Shown one piece after another: positions 33,209 to 45,498 of a stretch of 64,000 nucleotides of DNA. Numbering within the stretch: the first letter of the stretch is position 1; every line of letters begins with the position of its first letter. A program made the position numbers and the translations under genes. The notes beneath the pieces were generated by a model. The model searched no databases, had not been told where the DNA came from, and saw only the letters and a list, made by a program, of their open reading frames with translations. This DNA comes from Fagopyrum homotropicum (taxonomy: Eukaryota > Streptophyta > Magnoliopsida > Caryophyllales > Polygonaceae), in NCBI GenBank assembly GCA_033239125.1, contig BSWB01000001.1, positions 25,199,501 through 25,263,500 on the forward strand, given 5' to 3'.

Positions 33209-33213
33209 GTTAA

Positions 33214-34283
33214 AGAACTACTGTCCACAAACAATTTGATCATTGAATATCCGAATAAAATTGGTGAGAGACGGTACTTTGAATACGGCAGATCTAGGAG
33301 TGACGAGAGAGAAAGAGTCTCTGGTCAGTGCCAGAGTCACCAGCTTGGACGAGCTTCCTGATCGCAATCGATGCGTGAAAGTTACAACAGAAGAAAAAAT
33401 TAGTAATTCTATACTACCAAATCCTTTGGGATTACGTATATATAAAAATGAGAAGGAAATAATTAGAAGCGTACTATATAAGCTTATTAAATAAATAATA
33501 TATAAATTATTTCAGCATAAATTTATATGGGCTGAAATTAAGGAAAGAAGTTGGAGTAATTAGATAATTGTGTTAATAAAAAACTGTCAAATATTGAAAA
33601 ATCGTTTTTAAAAAAATGGAAATTGTATAAGGAAGATTCTGCAAATTTTATTATACTTCCTATCAACCGTAAAAGTGAAGCAATTCTCTCTCTTCCTCAC
33701 ATCGAATCCATTGAAATCATCGAATCCATTGAAATCGTCATCTTCAACATTTCTTCAATAATTGCCGTCGTCGTTCTCTAAATCTCTTTAACTGCTTCTA
33801 TTGTTTTTTTAAAGCGTCGGAATCGTTTCCATAATTGCGCCTACGGAGATCAACATCACCCAAAATTCTGCAAATCTTTTCTGTAGTATACGGTTACAAA
33901 CAAATATGACATTCCTGGTACATAAAAAAACAAAAAAAATTAAGGTACAAGAAATACAGTTAATAGATACATAATTATGTCCAACACAATTTAAACATAT
34001 ATGTTCACGTATTACATATACATATGTATTAATAATCAACATGTAAAATGTACACAAAACACAATGGTTTAGGTACAACAAATGCACTAGTGAAAGAAAT
34101 CATATATTTTATGTACATAATATGTACAAGCGTTTACATATATCATACACACAAAACACCGAATATCATATACAAGAAATATTATATTTATATACATAAT
34201 ATATACAAACGAAACATACCGATGCACTAGGGCAAGGTAAACTGAATGCATATTGTACATAAATGACAATAATCAACCATGTA
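33214..34283. other. AT-rich stretch (unit B)
   Basis: Unit B copy of 1570-2640. Apart from the 83-codon ORF I see no gene. TACATA-rich from about 33900. Confidence 0.5.
33243..33494 (+). CDS. Hypothetical 83-residue ORF (unit B); probably not a gene
   Basis: An open frame of 83 codons in AT-rich DNA. It has no signal peptide, membrane segment or domain that I recognise, and is moderately rich in Lys, Arg and Glu. It is repeated in unit C (59795-60046) with a Ser-to-Ile change and is frameshifted in unit A. Copies differ without visible bias toward silent change, and no promoter is evident. Most likely a chance ORF. Confidence 0.12.
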   Translation: MNIRIKLVRDGTLNTADLGVTREKESLVSARVTSLDELPDRNRCVKVTTEEKISNSILPNPLGLRIYKNEKEIIRSVLYKLIK

Positions 34284-35114
34284 TAAGTACATAAGCATAA
34301 ACTGAAGACATAATCAAATATATGGAAAAAGAATCATTATTCAAACAAGAGAACTTAAACATAAAGATCTCAATAACTCAAACAATCAATCAAGCAAACA
34401 AACAGTATGTGTTCCTCAATCACAATGAGTAAAGATAACAAAACCAAAAGCCAAACTAAGAAGATCTTACAAACCCTTCAAAAGCCAACTTCAACTTGAT
34501 TCCTTACTTCCTTGAACTTCAACCTTCAAAACTTCCTTCAATCTTCCTTCAAAACTCTCTCCAAAAATCCTCAAAAAATCATTGATACGAAGATTGGATG
34601 GTGAAAAGAGGATGGCTGAATTGTGGAAAATCTAACCCTTTATATAGGAGAATTATCTTCCAAAGATAATAATATCTTAAAAAGATAATTTCCTATAAAA
34701 TATATCTTATCTCTAAAATAGATATCCTAAATATATGATCTTCCTTCCAGAAATCCAGCCCAAAAATATAAGATCTCTTCCTTCCAAAAATAAAAGATCT
34801 CAGCCAAATAAAATATATCTCGCCGCGCCAGGCTGTTCACCTCGGTCGGCACGCTCCTCAAGATCACCTCGGTCGAGGTGACACTGTAGCTGACGGAGGT
34901 GAATCTCTGCTGAATGTAAAATCTCTTAAATCTGGTCCAAAGTAAATCTTCTTCGTTAATTCCATGCTTCCTGACTTCTCTTTTAAGCTCTAGAATGTAG
35001 CTCCTATGACTCATTTGCTCCTTAGCTCCATTTCGATCCAAAATGTGCCGATTTACCTACGATTACAACGAAACTTGGTGTAGACCTCAATTCTCGTAAA
35101 TGTAGATGAAACAA
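34284..35114 (-). mobile_element. LTR-like remnant with TATA box (unit B)
   Basis: Unit B copy of the block at 2640-3470, with the TATA box at about 34637-34648 and the 104-codon ORF at 34727-35041. Confidence 0.4.
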
Positions 35115-35235
35115 CAATATAATCACATAATATACATCCAAACATGCAAATTATTGAAGATAAAAAGTCTAAACAAGTCCCAAAATATAGACCATAATAC
35201 ATGCTATCATGAACCTTCTTTTGGTGAGTTGCGAT

Positions 35236-37740
35236 TGTGACGCCCGGATTTGATTCCTCCCATCTTGAGTACTTCTACCGACTATTCTAAGCTATAATTA
35301 TATTCTTTTCCCTCTAAATGTTTTAAAGCGTAAATAATTTTAATTATTAATTTATTTATTCCCGAGTATTAATTTTAGAGTTGGTATATTGCGGTGAAAC
35401 TATGGGACGGAAAATTTGCGTTTCGGAGATTCCGCTCCGATTGCTAAATTGAGTTAACCGTTCTAAACCTCCTTTCTTATTTCTTTTCCTTTTATTCTTT
35501 TTTCTTTTTTCTCTCTCTCTCTCTTTCTTCCCTCTTACGCTGCGCGTGCCTTCTGCCTGGGGAGAAGGGAGATCCGTCTCCTCGTTATCCCTGCTGCAGC
35601 CCTAGCCTGCAGTGACCTCTCGTTTCTTCCGCTTTGCTGCCTCTAACCCTCTCTCAGTCCAGCCAAGTCCCCAACAACCCACTCTTCCTCTCAATCTCTC
35701 TCACGCTCTTTCTCTCGACCTCCCTTGCGCTGCTTCTCCTCCCTTTGGAACCGCCGCACAGCACAGCAGCGCAGACCGGGTTGTGCGAGGCTGCTCGAAG
35801 CCGCCAGGGGCTCGCCGGAAGGAGCCATCGCCGCTCCACCGTCCTCCGCTGAGCCGCCACGTCTCCGGCGCTGTAAGGCCGCTGACTTCTCCCTCTTCTG
35901 TTCCTTTCCTCTCTTCTGTATAACAGTTCGCCCTATCCCGTGTAGCAACCGCCGGAGTGGACCACCGCCGCCGGAGTCTGGGCCGCAGCTCGCCGCCGGA
36001 GTCGCACCAGGGGCGCCGGCCCTCTCCTCCCTCCGCCTAGCCGCCGCCGCCGCCAGCCTTGCCCTCTTCTCCGTTTCATTTCCTGTCGATTACAGTACAG
36101 AAGAGGGGATTTGTGTTTTTTGTGATTATTACAGTATTGACCCTCTCTTTGCACCTAATTACTGTTGTGACCCCTTTTTATGTGGAATTGCAGTTTTACC
36201 CTATAACTTTGGGAAATGACATTTTATACCCTGCAGTACATTATTAATATTCTTAAACCCTAATTTGGCTAAGCTTTTTGACCCAACTCCTTGACAAATA
36301 AATTGGTGTCTTAAATGGTTTAAAAACCCGATTGTTGGATAATTTGAAAGTCGGTTTTCAATCAACGGACCATTTTTGTATGTCTTGCCCGGAATTAGTA
36401 TTAACAAGTTTGACCCCGGTTTTGGAAACGGAGTTGTTATTGGAAAACCTTTTGCGCTAAACCCTCCTTTCAAAATTAGCATTTGAGCTAATTTCGCTTA
36501 GTTTTGTCCTTAGGTCCGGAAGCGGTCATTAGAAGCAATCGAACTCGTTCTTGACTCCGTGGACCGTGCTTCACTTCGGATCTCGTGTGAGTACTTCGCC
36601 TTCGTTAGTTTAGTCGTGGTAGTTAAACTGATTAGAAGAACTTAGCATAACGTAGAGCAAATGCCATGTAGTGGCCATGAATCATAGGTTTTAGGGTTTG
36701 GATTGTTAACTTATGGAATTACCTTATCTACGATCTTAGGATGACCTTTGGGATTACAAATGGACCTAGCACGCTAGAGTAGACATCATATTTACTTATG
36801 TTGGGAACTAGAAGCCCGGGAACTTCTAGCTTTTTAGTTAAATATTGATAAAGTGCCTCGCTTGGTCAGGCTTAGAGCATTATTTTCCTGCGGGAAGTTG
36901 AGAGTGGTTTCGAGTTACCTTGAGAGAGGTAAGTCTTCGGACTTACTTAGCTCGTATTTTACATATTAGCATTGATGTGTGTGTGGTGGTGTATGTGTAT
37001 GTTATTGTTTATGTTATAAACAACTAAACCGGTAATAGGATCACCGACTTTATATTATTCTGGCCCAAGTGTATGATAACGGGCGGTGACATCATCTGCC
37101 TAGCTCTTGCGAGAGTCTAGGAGGTTCTCGGCGACTAGACCGTGCTGGTTAGACGGGCGGAGGCATCCGTACCGTTCCATGCCGGTAATTAGGGACCGGG
37201 GCGGGACCACAGTGGTTTCGTGTCACAAACCTAAGTTGAATTAGAATGGGATACGACTTTATAATAATAAAGATAATAAACCGGATTGTTTTGCTTTTAT
37301 GTATGTTGTATGCTTGTGATGAGATTTCGTGTGTATGTGCCTCGCCCATTGATTCTAATGTTTAGAATATGAGCTAACGGTTTTAAACCGTTTGTGTAGA
37401 CGCCTTGCAGGTTAGGGACGCCGCCGAGTGAGGTGGAGGAGTGGACAGCCGAGGGTCGCCGTACACTATAGGACGGGGGCGTTTTTGGGTTTATTTTGTT
37501 ATGTTTGGATTATGGATTTCTGTTTTATACTTTGAGATTGTGTCGTTTTGAGGACTCGGCTGAGTTTCCACTTTGTACTTTTACTTTAGTTCTCGCATAC
37601 ATTATAAACAAAATTGAGTTTTGCCTTTATTTGTGCCATGTTGGAAAGGTCCGGTGAAATTGTTGTCAAGCTGAGGGTCGGGACCCATCGTGAGGTCTCG
37701 CCCGTAGCATCCCGATATCTCGCGGATTCGGGGTGTTACA
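35236..37740 (+). mobile_element. Solo Tekay-type LTR, unit B only
   Basis: 2,505 bp from TGTGACGCCCGG to GGGGTGTTACA, with target copies GCGAT at 35231-35235 and 37741-37745. The site is empty in units A and C. There are no internal sequences or primer site, so it is a solo LTR. It contains a CT microsatellite (about 35510-35530), a GC-rich block with a GCC run (about 36038-36052), the TTAGGTCCGGAAGC motif (about 36510) shared with 1-60, and GAGAGGTAAGTC (about 36923). ORFs of 85-164 codons in the GC-rich block show no domain and are not annotated as genes. Confidence 0.93.
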
Positions 37741-38740
37741 GCGATCCTTTCTTCTTTCTTCGTTCATTCCTATGGTTTTGTTAGTCCTTGATGACCCTTG
37801 TTGTCCTGTAAGACTGAGGCTGAGACCTTAGCTTGGGTTTAGATCTCTTAGAGATCATGGAGACTAGAAGTGATAGACTTCTATCATTCACTCAGTTCTT
37901 GATTCTTTATGCCTTGTTTGAGTAGGCTCTTTTTCCTTCATTCCCGCGGGAATCTGAGTTGTGTTGTGCTTAGCTGAGTTGTCTTGAGAGAGGTAAGTCC
38001 CTTGGACTTACTTAGCTTCATTCCGGGTTTTGGTTTGAGTGTTTTGGCTTGTTTGCGTTGTTGTTATTGCTATAACGGATAACTAGATAGTAGGATTCAC
38101 CTTTCTTTACGTAATTGGCCCAAGTGCGTTATAACCGGGTTGTTACTACTTGCTCAATTCAAAAAGGGGAATCTGAGAGGTAGTCTTGCGTCCAGTCCAA
38201 AAGTTGACGAAGGGAGGAGTCCGCTCTATTCTTGTTGGTGAAAGAGGACAGAGGTGAGGTCGCGGTGATTCTCGTGTATCAACATAAGTTGAATTAGTAA
38301 TGGATGACTTAATGAAAGATAATGATGGGATTTCTGTGCGAGCATGCTTACATGTTTTCCTTTACCTTTTGTGTGTTTGTTCCTTTACGCTCTTTCTGAT
38401 ATCTAGAATGTTAGGTAACGGCTTATGCTGTGTTTTAGGTGTCTTGTAAGATATAGGTACTACTGAGTGATCCGGATGGTGTGGTCAGCCGGAGTACCCG
38501 TACATTATAGGACAGGATCGGGTTTTCAGTTTTGTTGTTATTCTTTCCCTTTTGTTTTGAACTCGGCTGCGAGTCTTTGCCGTTTTGTTTGTTTAAACCT
38601 TTGGATCTTGTATGAGTTTTGGTTTTCATTTACTTGTGCCTTGTTGTAAGATCCGTTTGTCGTTGCTACTCTGAGGGTCGAGACCCATTGTGTTGTCCTA
38701 GCCCGTAACGCTTTGAGTTCCCAAAACTCGGGGTGTTACA
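37741..38740 (+). mobile_element. 3' part of a Tekay-type LTR (unit B)
   Basis: Unit B copy of the fragment at 3587-4586. Its first five bases (GCGAT) are also the right target-site copy of the solo LTR just to the left. Confidence 0.75.
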
Positions 38741-39352
38741 AGATACTCCTTAGGTCATATCTAAGCTTGGGAAGAGACTTACTTGGTGATTCCCCTTTCC
38801 TAGTTACCGAAGATTACAAGTTCTAGGTAGTAAAGGATTCAAAACCATTTACTAGGTTGAGTATGCCTTCTTCTTGCCTTTGTGAGTTAACTTGTTACTT
38901 ACCCGGTAAAGGTAAGTTCTATTCCCTTAGGTTGAGTGGTTGGGTTAAGCCTATGATCCTTACCTTAGAAACCTTGAGCCTTACCGAGTGAAAGGTTCCT
39001 TTTGGTTATGGATAGTCGATTATGTGAGATGTCCCTCGTGATCGATCCCACCTCAGAAACATCCTTCCTTAGCAAACTCCTATCTTGTCCAACGATTATA
39101 GTTTGTCTTGAATAAAAAACAACTGGATGCTTTGATCTCTAGAATCTCATATCTCTCTTTTACACTGATAATATCTTTGATCTTTAGAATTATTTGCTTT
39201 TCCTTGACCATTGATTTCACCATAGTCCCTGAGATCGACCCTGGAATACTTGCTTGTACTCAGATTGATCCGTACATTGCGGGTTCGCAATCGTTCAAGC
39301 TTTTATTTTAGGATCATAAATTTAAAACTTGTTTTGTGTGAACAAGCTTTTT
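38741..39352 (+). mobile_element. 3' end of an Athila-type LTR (unit B)
   Basis: Unit B copy of the fragment at 4587-4962, retaining the 234 bp (38921-39154) lost from unit A. Confidence 0.5.
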
Positions 39353-39363
39353 ACAGCGAACAT

Positions 39364-40639
39364 GGGTACCACCAAATCCGCATGGCCGAAGGTGGCGAAT
39401 GAAAACGGCTTTAAAAACGAAGCATGGTCTCTATGAGTGGCTTGTCATGCCATTTGGCCTCTCCAATGCCCCGTCCATGTTCACGCGCCTCATGAACCAT
39501 GTCTTGCGTTGATTTTTGGGTATTTTTGTAGTTGTTTATTTTGATGATATCTTAGTTTTTAGCAAGTCTTTGGATGAACACATCGGGCACATTCGCCAAG
39601 TGCTCGGGTGCCTTGGACAAGAGCAATTGTTTGTAAATTTGAAGAAATGTGTCTTTTGATCGGACACCACAGTTTTTCTTTGCTATGTCGTGTCTAAGGA
39701 TGGACTACGAGTGGACAAATCAAAAGTTTGCGCCATTCGAGAGTGGCCCACTCCTACTACGGCCACCATTGTTCGAGCCTTTCTCGGCTTAGTGGGCTTC
39801 TATCGACGCTTGTCAAGGACTTTAGCTTGATAACAACATTGTTACATGAGCTTACTACTAAAGGTGTCACGTTTGATTCGCTCAAAGACCGTCTTTGTAA
39901 TGCGCCACTACTCCAACTTCCAAACTTTTCTAAAACCTTTAAGGTGGAGTGTGACACATCTAATGTAGGCATTTGGGGGGGGGGGTTCTCCTACAAGAGA
40001 ATCATCCCATTTCTTACTTTAGCGAAAAATTTTCCGGTCCTTTACTCAACTATCCAACATATGACAAGGAACGATTAGTGATCGGGACGTGAAGTTTGTG
40101 AGTCATGTTTGGAGAACGTTATGGGCAAAACTCGGAACAAACTTGTTGTTTTCAAGTAGTTATCATCCCCAAACCGATGGTCAAACAGAGGTGGCAAATC
40201 GGACTCTCGGCGCAAATGCATACAAGTTTGTGCGCTTACACTTTTCTTTGATAATGTTGGAGCGAAGCTCTCGGACCGCGGTGATGGACCATTCCACGTC
40301 TTATCCCGCTATGGCCTGAATGCATACAAGTTGCAGCTTCCGGACAACTATGACGTGCATCCAACGTTTAATGTCAAGGATCTTGCACCGTACGTTGAGT
40401 CCCAATTTGACGAAGGTGAAACGGAAATGTTTCTTGTCCAATATGGGGGGACTGATGTGCCCTTGACCACCATGTCCCACGATGAGGAAGACGAGGCACT
40501 TCGGGTTCGCTCCGATGGACCACTCACCCGTTCCCGTGCTAAGGCCATCGTCCAAGCTACCGGGTCCAACACTGCCCGCATTGTTGCTTGTCACAAACCC
40601 ATTAGTAGCATACAGTGTCTCTACTCCACCATGGCATGA
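39364..40639 (+). pseudogene. Decayed Ty3/gypsy pol remnant (unit B)
   Basis: Unit B copy of the remnant at 4976-6283. The Y-F-DD block is intact here (about 39535-39555). An in-frame 30-bp loss after KGVTF (near 39875) removes 10 residues of RNase H and is flanked by a 7-bp CGTTTGA repeat in the other copies. It is equally broken by the RNase H-to-integrase deletion. Confidence 0.85.
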
Positions 40640-41015
40640 GTCATGTCAAGTCGGCAACGTTCCAGTGCATTTAGTTCGGAAACTAAACCTTTAACATTAT
40701 CAAAACTTAATTTCCAGAAAATAATTTCCGAATTTAAGATTCGACTTTTGGTTTTGGAATTTAATTCGGAAAATAAATCTTTAACATTTTTAGGCTTTTT
40801 ATTTTCGGAACTTTAATTTCGACTTTATTTCTGTTATTTACTTTTCCGACTCTTGGTTTGACCACATCCACTATATAAGCGATGTTTTGCTCATTTGTAA
40901 ATCATGTTCATTTTGATTAAGTATTTTCCTCCTACTTGCTTGAGCATTAATCTCTCTTCCATCCTCTCAAAGTTTTTCTTTTGGATCTTCGATCCAAACT
41001 CATCTACATTCGAGT
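40640..41015 (+). mobile_element. LTR/3' region of the decayed Ty3/gypsy remnant (unit B)
   Basis: Unit B copy of 6284-6659, with a TATA box near 40871-40880. It is interrupted after CGAGT (41011-41015) by the same solo LTR. Confidence 0.6.
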
Positions 41016-43703
41016 TGTAATACCCCGAAAATTTATTCCGCATAATACCGGGTTAAACCGAATTGCGACCCGCTAACCTTTCTTCATTTTAAATAATATA
41101 AAACAACACTAGAGACTATCATTTTATGTGACCATAATTCACATAAAGTGATAAATATTGTACTTAACTTATATAAAATGATAGATATGTAAACTGAATA
41201 ATAATTTCGGTATGTTGAAAACCGAAGAATAATTCCGCACAATTTAACGATGCTTACTTTCAGCCATCTTTTAAATTGAGGAGCAGGCCCAACAGTTGGC
41301 CCAATTACCCAGCCGGCCCAACTTTAACCTTAACCCTAATCCTAAACTTAATCTAATCCTAAACTTAACCTAATTTTCCCCTAATCCTGCCGCTGCGTTA
41401 TCCCTCCCTACCGCACAATACTTCAGCCTTCGGTAAACAATACAACCCCACCTCCTTTCTGCTCAACCGCCAGCACCACGAGTCGGGGACGTAGGTGCAT
41501 GCTTCGCCTCGCCTTCGCTGGGAGTCGGGAGAGTCGAGCAGCCTTCTACACAACCGACTCAGCCTGGTGTGTCACGCCGAACTGCTCCCTGTCTTCTGCA
41601 GCCAGCAAACCAGCCAGTCCCTGCGCCGGACCTTGCCTATCGACGCCGACCAGGTGAGTACAACCCTTACCTCTCCTTCCCCTGGGACATTTCAATCCCG
41701 CTGATCACCTCCCTGCTGCACAGCGAAGAGAAGAGTTCAGCGCCAGAACACCGGCCTCGCTAGCGCCACTGGAGCCAGCATGGACGCAACCACTCGAGTC
41801 CTTCCGGGTGACTACCACAGCAACGAACCAACCGTCCTAGCGTGAGACTCGACAGTCTGTAGGCAAGGAAATCAAAGAGGATCTAGTCCCTCCCGCCACT
41901 ACAGTGGTACAACAGAACCGACCCAGCGACCCGGAGGTGGTGGTGCCGATCGAAGCTTCAGCAGCGGACCTCCTCCCTTGCTGCAGTCCGGTAGGTGGCC
42001 TAACCCTCTTCGTGAACTTTGAACCGTAATCCTTGGCTGCTCGTTTTAAGAAGAACACATACAGGTTATAAACTTATGTTGCTTAGTTTTAATTATGAAT
42101 GAATTGTAATTCATGGGACTCGAACTGGGGATGTGTGGGTTTAATTTTGGTCCAGAAATGTTGACAGTAGGTATCGAACTAGAGATCTCTTGCATATGCC
42201 CATTTCTAGAATTTTTGTTGTACTCATAAGCTGACCTTTTGGAGGATAAGTTTCGATGCCTTAAAATGAAGATCCACCGTTGAATTTTTAATATGTTGTA
42301 GTTTGAAATACACAGTTTACTGTGTTAAATTTTGAGAGAAAGTTAACGGTCGGATTGAGACATACAAGGTCTTGAAATAGGATAGTTGGGCTGTTTTTGC
42401 AAAAGAGGAAGAAAAATGACTAAGTGTAGAAATGTTATTTTTACCCCAACTTAGAATTTCATGGGAGATTTATGGTTAAGTATTTTAAAGAGATCTTGAC
42501 ACATATACTTAGTAGGTATATCATAGAAGTTTTAGAATTTTTATTCCGGATTTTTATCTTTTTATTCAAGCCTCGTATCTTAACCCAAAGTTGGACCTTC
42601 CGACTTTTTGTGAAAATCTAGAATTTTGTGTAACTATTATAAATCTTTATCAAACTTTTCAGTAAGAACTAGATTGTGGAAAACGGTTCCAAAGGAGAGT
42701 TTGAAACTAAGTTATAGACAAATCTGGGAGTTTCAGAACCGGGGGTAAAATAGTCATTTTACCTTAAGAAGGCATTTTAGTAATTATTCTCTTGATGAGT
42801 TTGTGCATCATAGAAGTCATAGACTTCTAAGATTATGGGATGTATTTTGATCCACGTGCCTTGTATGAAAGGCGTTTGAGTTTCTACGGTTGCAAACCGA
42901 GTTGAGATTGTGAGAGTTGTGGTCTGATTCAGGTAAGTCCTTACAACTTAATTAGCTGGTTTATGGATATTAGTTGGGTGATGATGGTTGTGTGTGTACA
43001 ATGTATTTTATAATAAATAATAACTTGTTAGGACGACCGTGGTTATTATGTTTTAAGGCCCAAGTGTATGTATAACCGGCCGTGACATCACTGCGCAGCT
43101 TTGCCAGGAGACTGGGAGGTTCTCTATACCCAGACCATACAGGTACACGGTGAGATGCATCGGATCCACTCCTGATGGGTACATGGGGGCGGAGGCGAGG
43201 TTTGGGAATCCTTTGTGTCACAAAATAAGTATCATTAGAGTGAATGACTTAAATGAAGATAATAAATGGATTGTTTGAAAGCATGATGAGTGTGTTTATT
43301 ATTTTATGTGTGTCTGTGCTATTATTATTCTTCTAATGTTTAGATAACTAGCTAATGGTTGTTTTGTTGTGTTTTTTAGATTTACTGCAGGTTAGAACAG
43401 CAGTTGAGTGATCCGGAAGTAGTGGTCAACCGGGTCTCCGTACTCTTTAGAGTGGGGGTTTGGGTTGTTGCTTTGTTGTCTTTCCCTTTTGTTATGACAG
43501 TTAGTCTTTTCCGTTGTTTAAGTACGATAGGCTGTTAGACTTTGTTGTATTCATCCTTTTACAAATACATTTTATGAATTTCGGTTTTTCTTATTTGTGT
43601 CTTGTTGCAAGATCCTAGTAATATTGTTGTCAAACTGAGGTCGGGACCCATTGTGAGGTCCTAACCTGTAATATCCCGGGTTCCGAGAATCCGGGGTGTT
43701 ACA
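41016..43703 (+). mobile_element. Solo Tekay-type LTR, uninterrupted (unit B)
   Basis: A 2,688-bp LTR from TGTAATACCCCG to GGGGTGTTACA, with CGAGT target copies at 41011-41015 and 43704-43708. It serves as the empty-site reference that proves the exact limits of the Athila-type insertion in unit A. Compared with unit A it has 14 extra bp near 42340. ORFs in the GC-rich part (41495-41763, 41837-42058) are LTR sequence, not genes. Confidence 0.92.
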
Positions 43704-43837
43704 CGAGTATTCATCAAGAATCAACTCAATCGATCAATCTAGATCGACTCAATCCCTCAACTTTTGCCTCCATCTCTAAGAAGTAGTTGACATTTCAGCT
43801 GGATCTAGATTCAGAATATTTCATTGACGTGTCCAAC
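43704..43837 (+). other. Continuation of the split Ty3/gypsy LTR (unit B)
   Basis: Unit B counterpart of 28456-28610, lacking a 21-bp segment present in unit A. No gene. Confidence 0.4.
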
Positions 43838-45107
43838 GACGCATCAGGAGATAGTAGGAGAGCCTCCGGAGATCTTTTTATCAAGGGACAAGGTGACGTT
43901 AAAGTCCCCAACAAAGGCCCAAGGGGATCCGGAGTTAAGTAGACTAAGCGTAACAATGCAGTACGTCCCAAAGACTAGTTCGGTCTTCAAGGATGTTGTT
44001 TGCGTAGATGAAGAAGCACTCGAATAGAGTAGGGGAGGGAGTGGGGTTTGCAACGGAAGGTTTGGAGATGAGGCAGTGAATGAGTTGATCATTGATGAAG
44101 TTTGGGTTAAGGTGAAGGGTATTGGAGTTCCACAACACCCAGATGCGGCAGTTACAAGCATAGGGGGAGTTTGAATGATGCTTCCAACTTGGAAGAAGGC
44201 GAGAGGACATGTGACTCATTCTAGTCCCCTTGATTCTGGTTTCAATGATGGCTATTACGTCAAGATTATGATGCTTGACAATATCCATGATAGCTCTTCT
44301 TTTTTAGGGTGGTTTAGTCCCCTAATGTTCCAAGCGTAAAGGTTGAGATTCATTGGGGGGCGATGGTGGAACCAGGGTCATCCTTGATGACTGACGAGGA
44401 TAGGGTAGGGGATCGGGGAGGGAGAAAAGGGATGGGGTCTCAGGGAGTGCAAGAGAGAGTGTTTAGTCCTTGGGAAGGGGATTTGAAGAGGAAGAGCTAG
44501 GAGCAGGATTATCCGAAGGTAAGGGGGGGGGGGGGAGGGTAGAGTCGCAGTAGAAGAGAGCTCATTAGAGAGGTGAGCATGCGTGGAGGGGATCAACGAC
44601 AAAGTGGAGGGTTTGGAAGTAGGGCTTAAAGTCATTATGGATCAACGACAGAGCGGAGGGTTTGGAAGTAGGGCTTAAAATCATTATGGAGCCAAGGGCT
44701 TAAAATCATTATGGATGCGAAGAGAGGCATTGGTGTGGGTAGAAGTGGTTTAAGGTAGGATCTTTGAAGCGATATGGGCCAAGGGCTTTCTTTGCCAAGG
44801 GCTTTGGGGGACCTTCAGTCCTACATTGGTGACCAAACACCATGCATGTAGGGCAATGAACCGGTAACCGGTCATACGTGACTCTTTGAGGCTCCATCGG
44901 GGCTATTAAGAAAGATTTCCCTAATCACAGAAGCTTTGACGTCCACCAAGATTCTAGCAAAACCGAGTCTATCCTGGTTTGCGGAGCATGAGTTGGTGAG
45001 AATGGGGTGCTGATGGTCAGTCCGATATTTGCAAGCATACGGGGAGACCAGAACCTATAGTTGAGGTCATGGAAAGATGCCCAAACAGAATGGACGAGAG
45101 ACTAGAA
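43838..45107 (-). pseudogene. L1-type LINE remnant (unit B)
   Basis: Unit B copy of 28611-29880 with the same frameshifts, the same 49-bp duplication and a longer poly-G tract near 44523. It was therefore already broken before the units duplicated. Confidence 0.82.
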
Positions 45108-45493
45108 TAATCAATCCGATTTGAATATAATATATATTATTTTGATTTGTTTTTCAAAGTAAGCATAATATCAATCGAATTTAAACACAAAACCAGAGAG
45201 CGTCCCGCGTGGACATTAGGCTGTTACTCATGTAGTCATGTACACGAGTAAACTGAGTTTTTTAGGCAAAAATGAATATCACATTCTCATTCTCACCCAT
45301 ACATTTTCGAAGTTCTACAACCCTTATTATCACTTCTTATTATTGAGACGTGTCATTTTTCAGCAAATATCACCCACATATATAATTATAACGTGGTTTT
45401 ATCAAAAAAAAACTGTAGTCTAATTTTAAACCTAAATCATCCCTACTAATTATAATCACATTTGATTTTATTTTTAATTTTCTATTCCAAATC
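45108..45493. other. AT-rich DNA left of the Tekay-type element (unit B)
   Basis: No gene seen. It continues at 56910 after the insertion. Confidence 0.6.
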
Positions 45494-45498
45494 CCACG

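Noticed and set aside
35612..36219. ORFs of up to 164 codons rich in Pro, Ala and Arg
   Set aside because: They are inside the solo LTR 35236-37740, in a GC-rich block with a GCC run. No domain, and similar ORFs appear on both strands.
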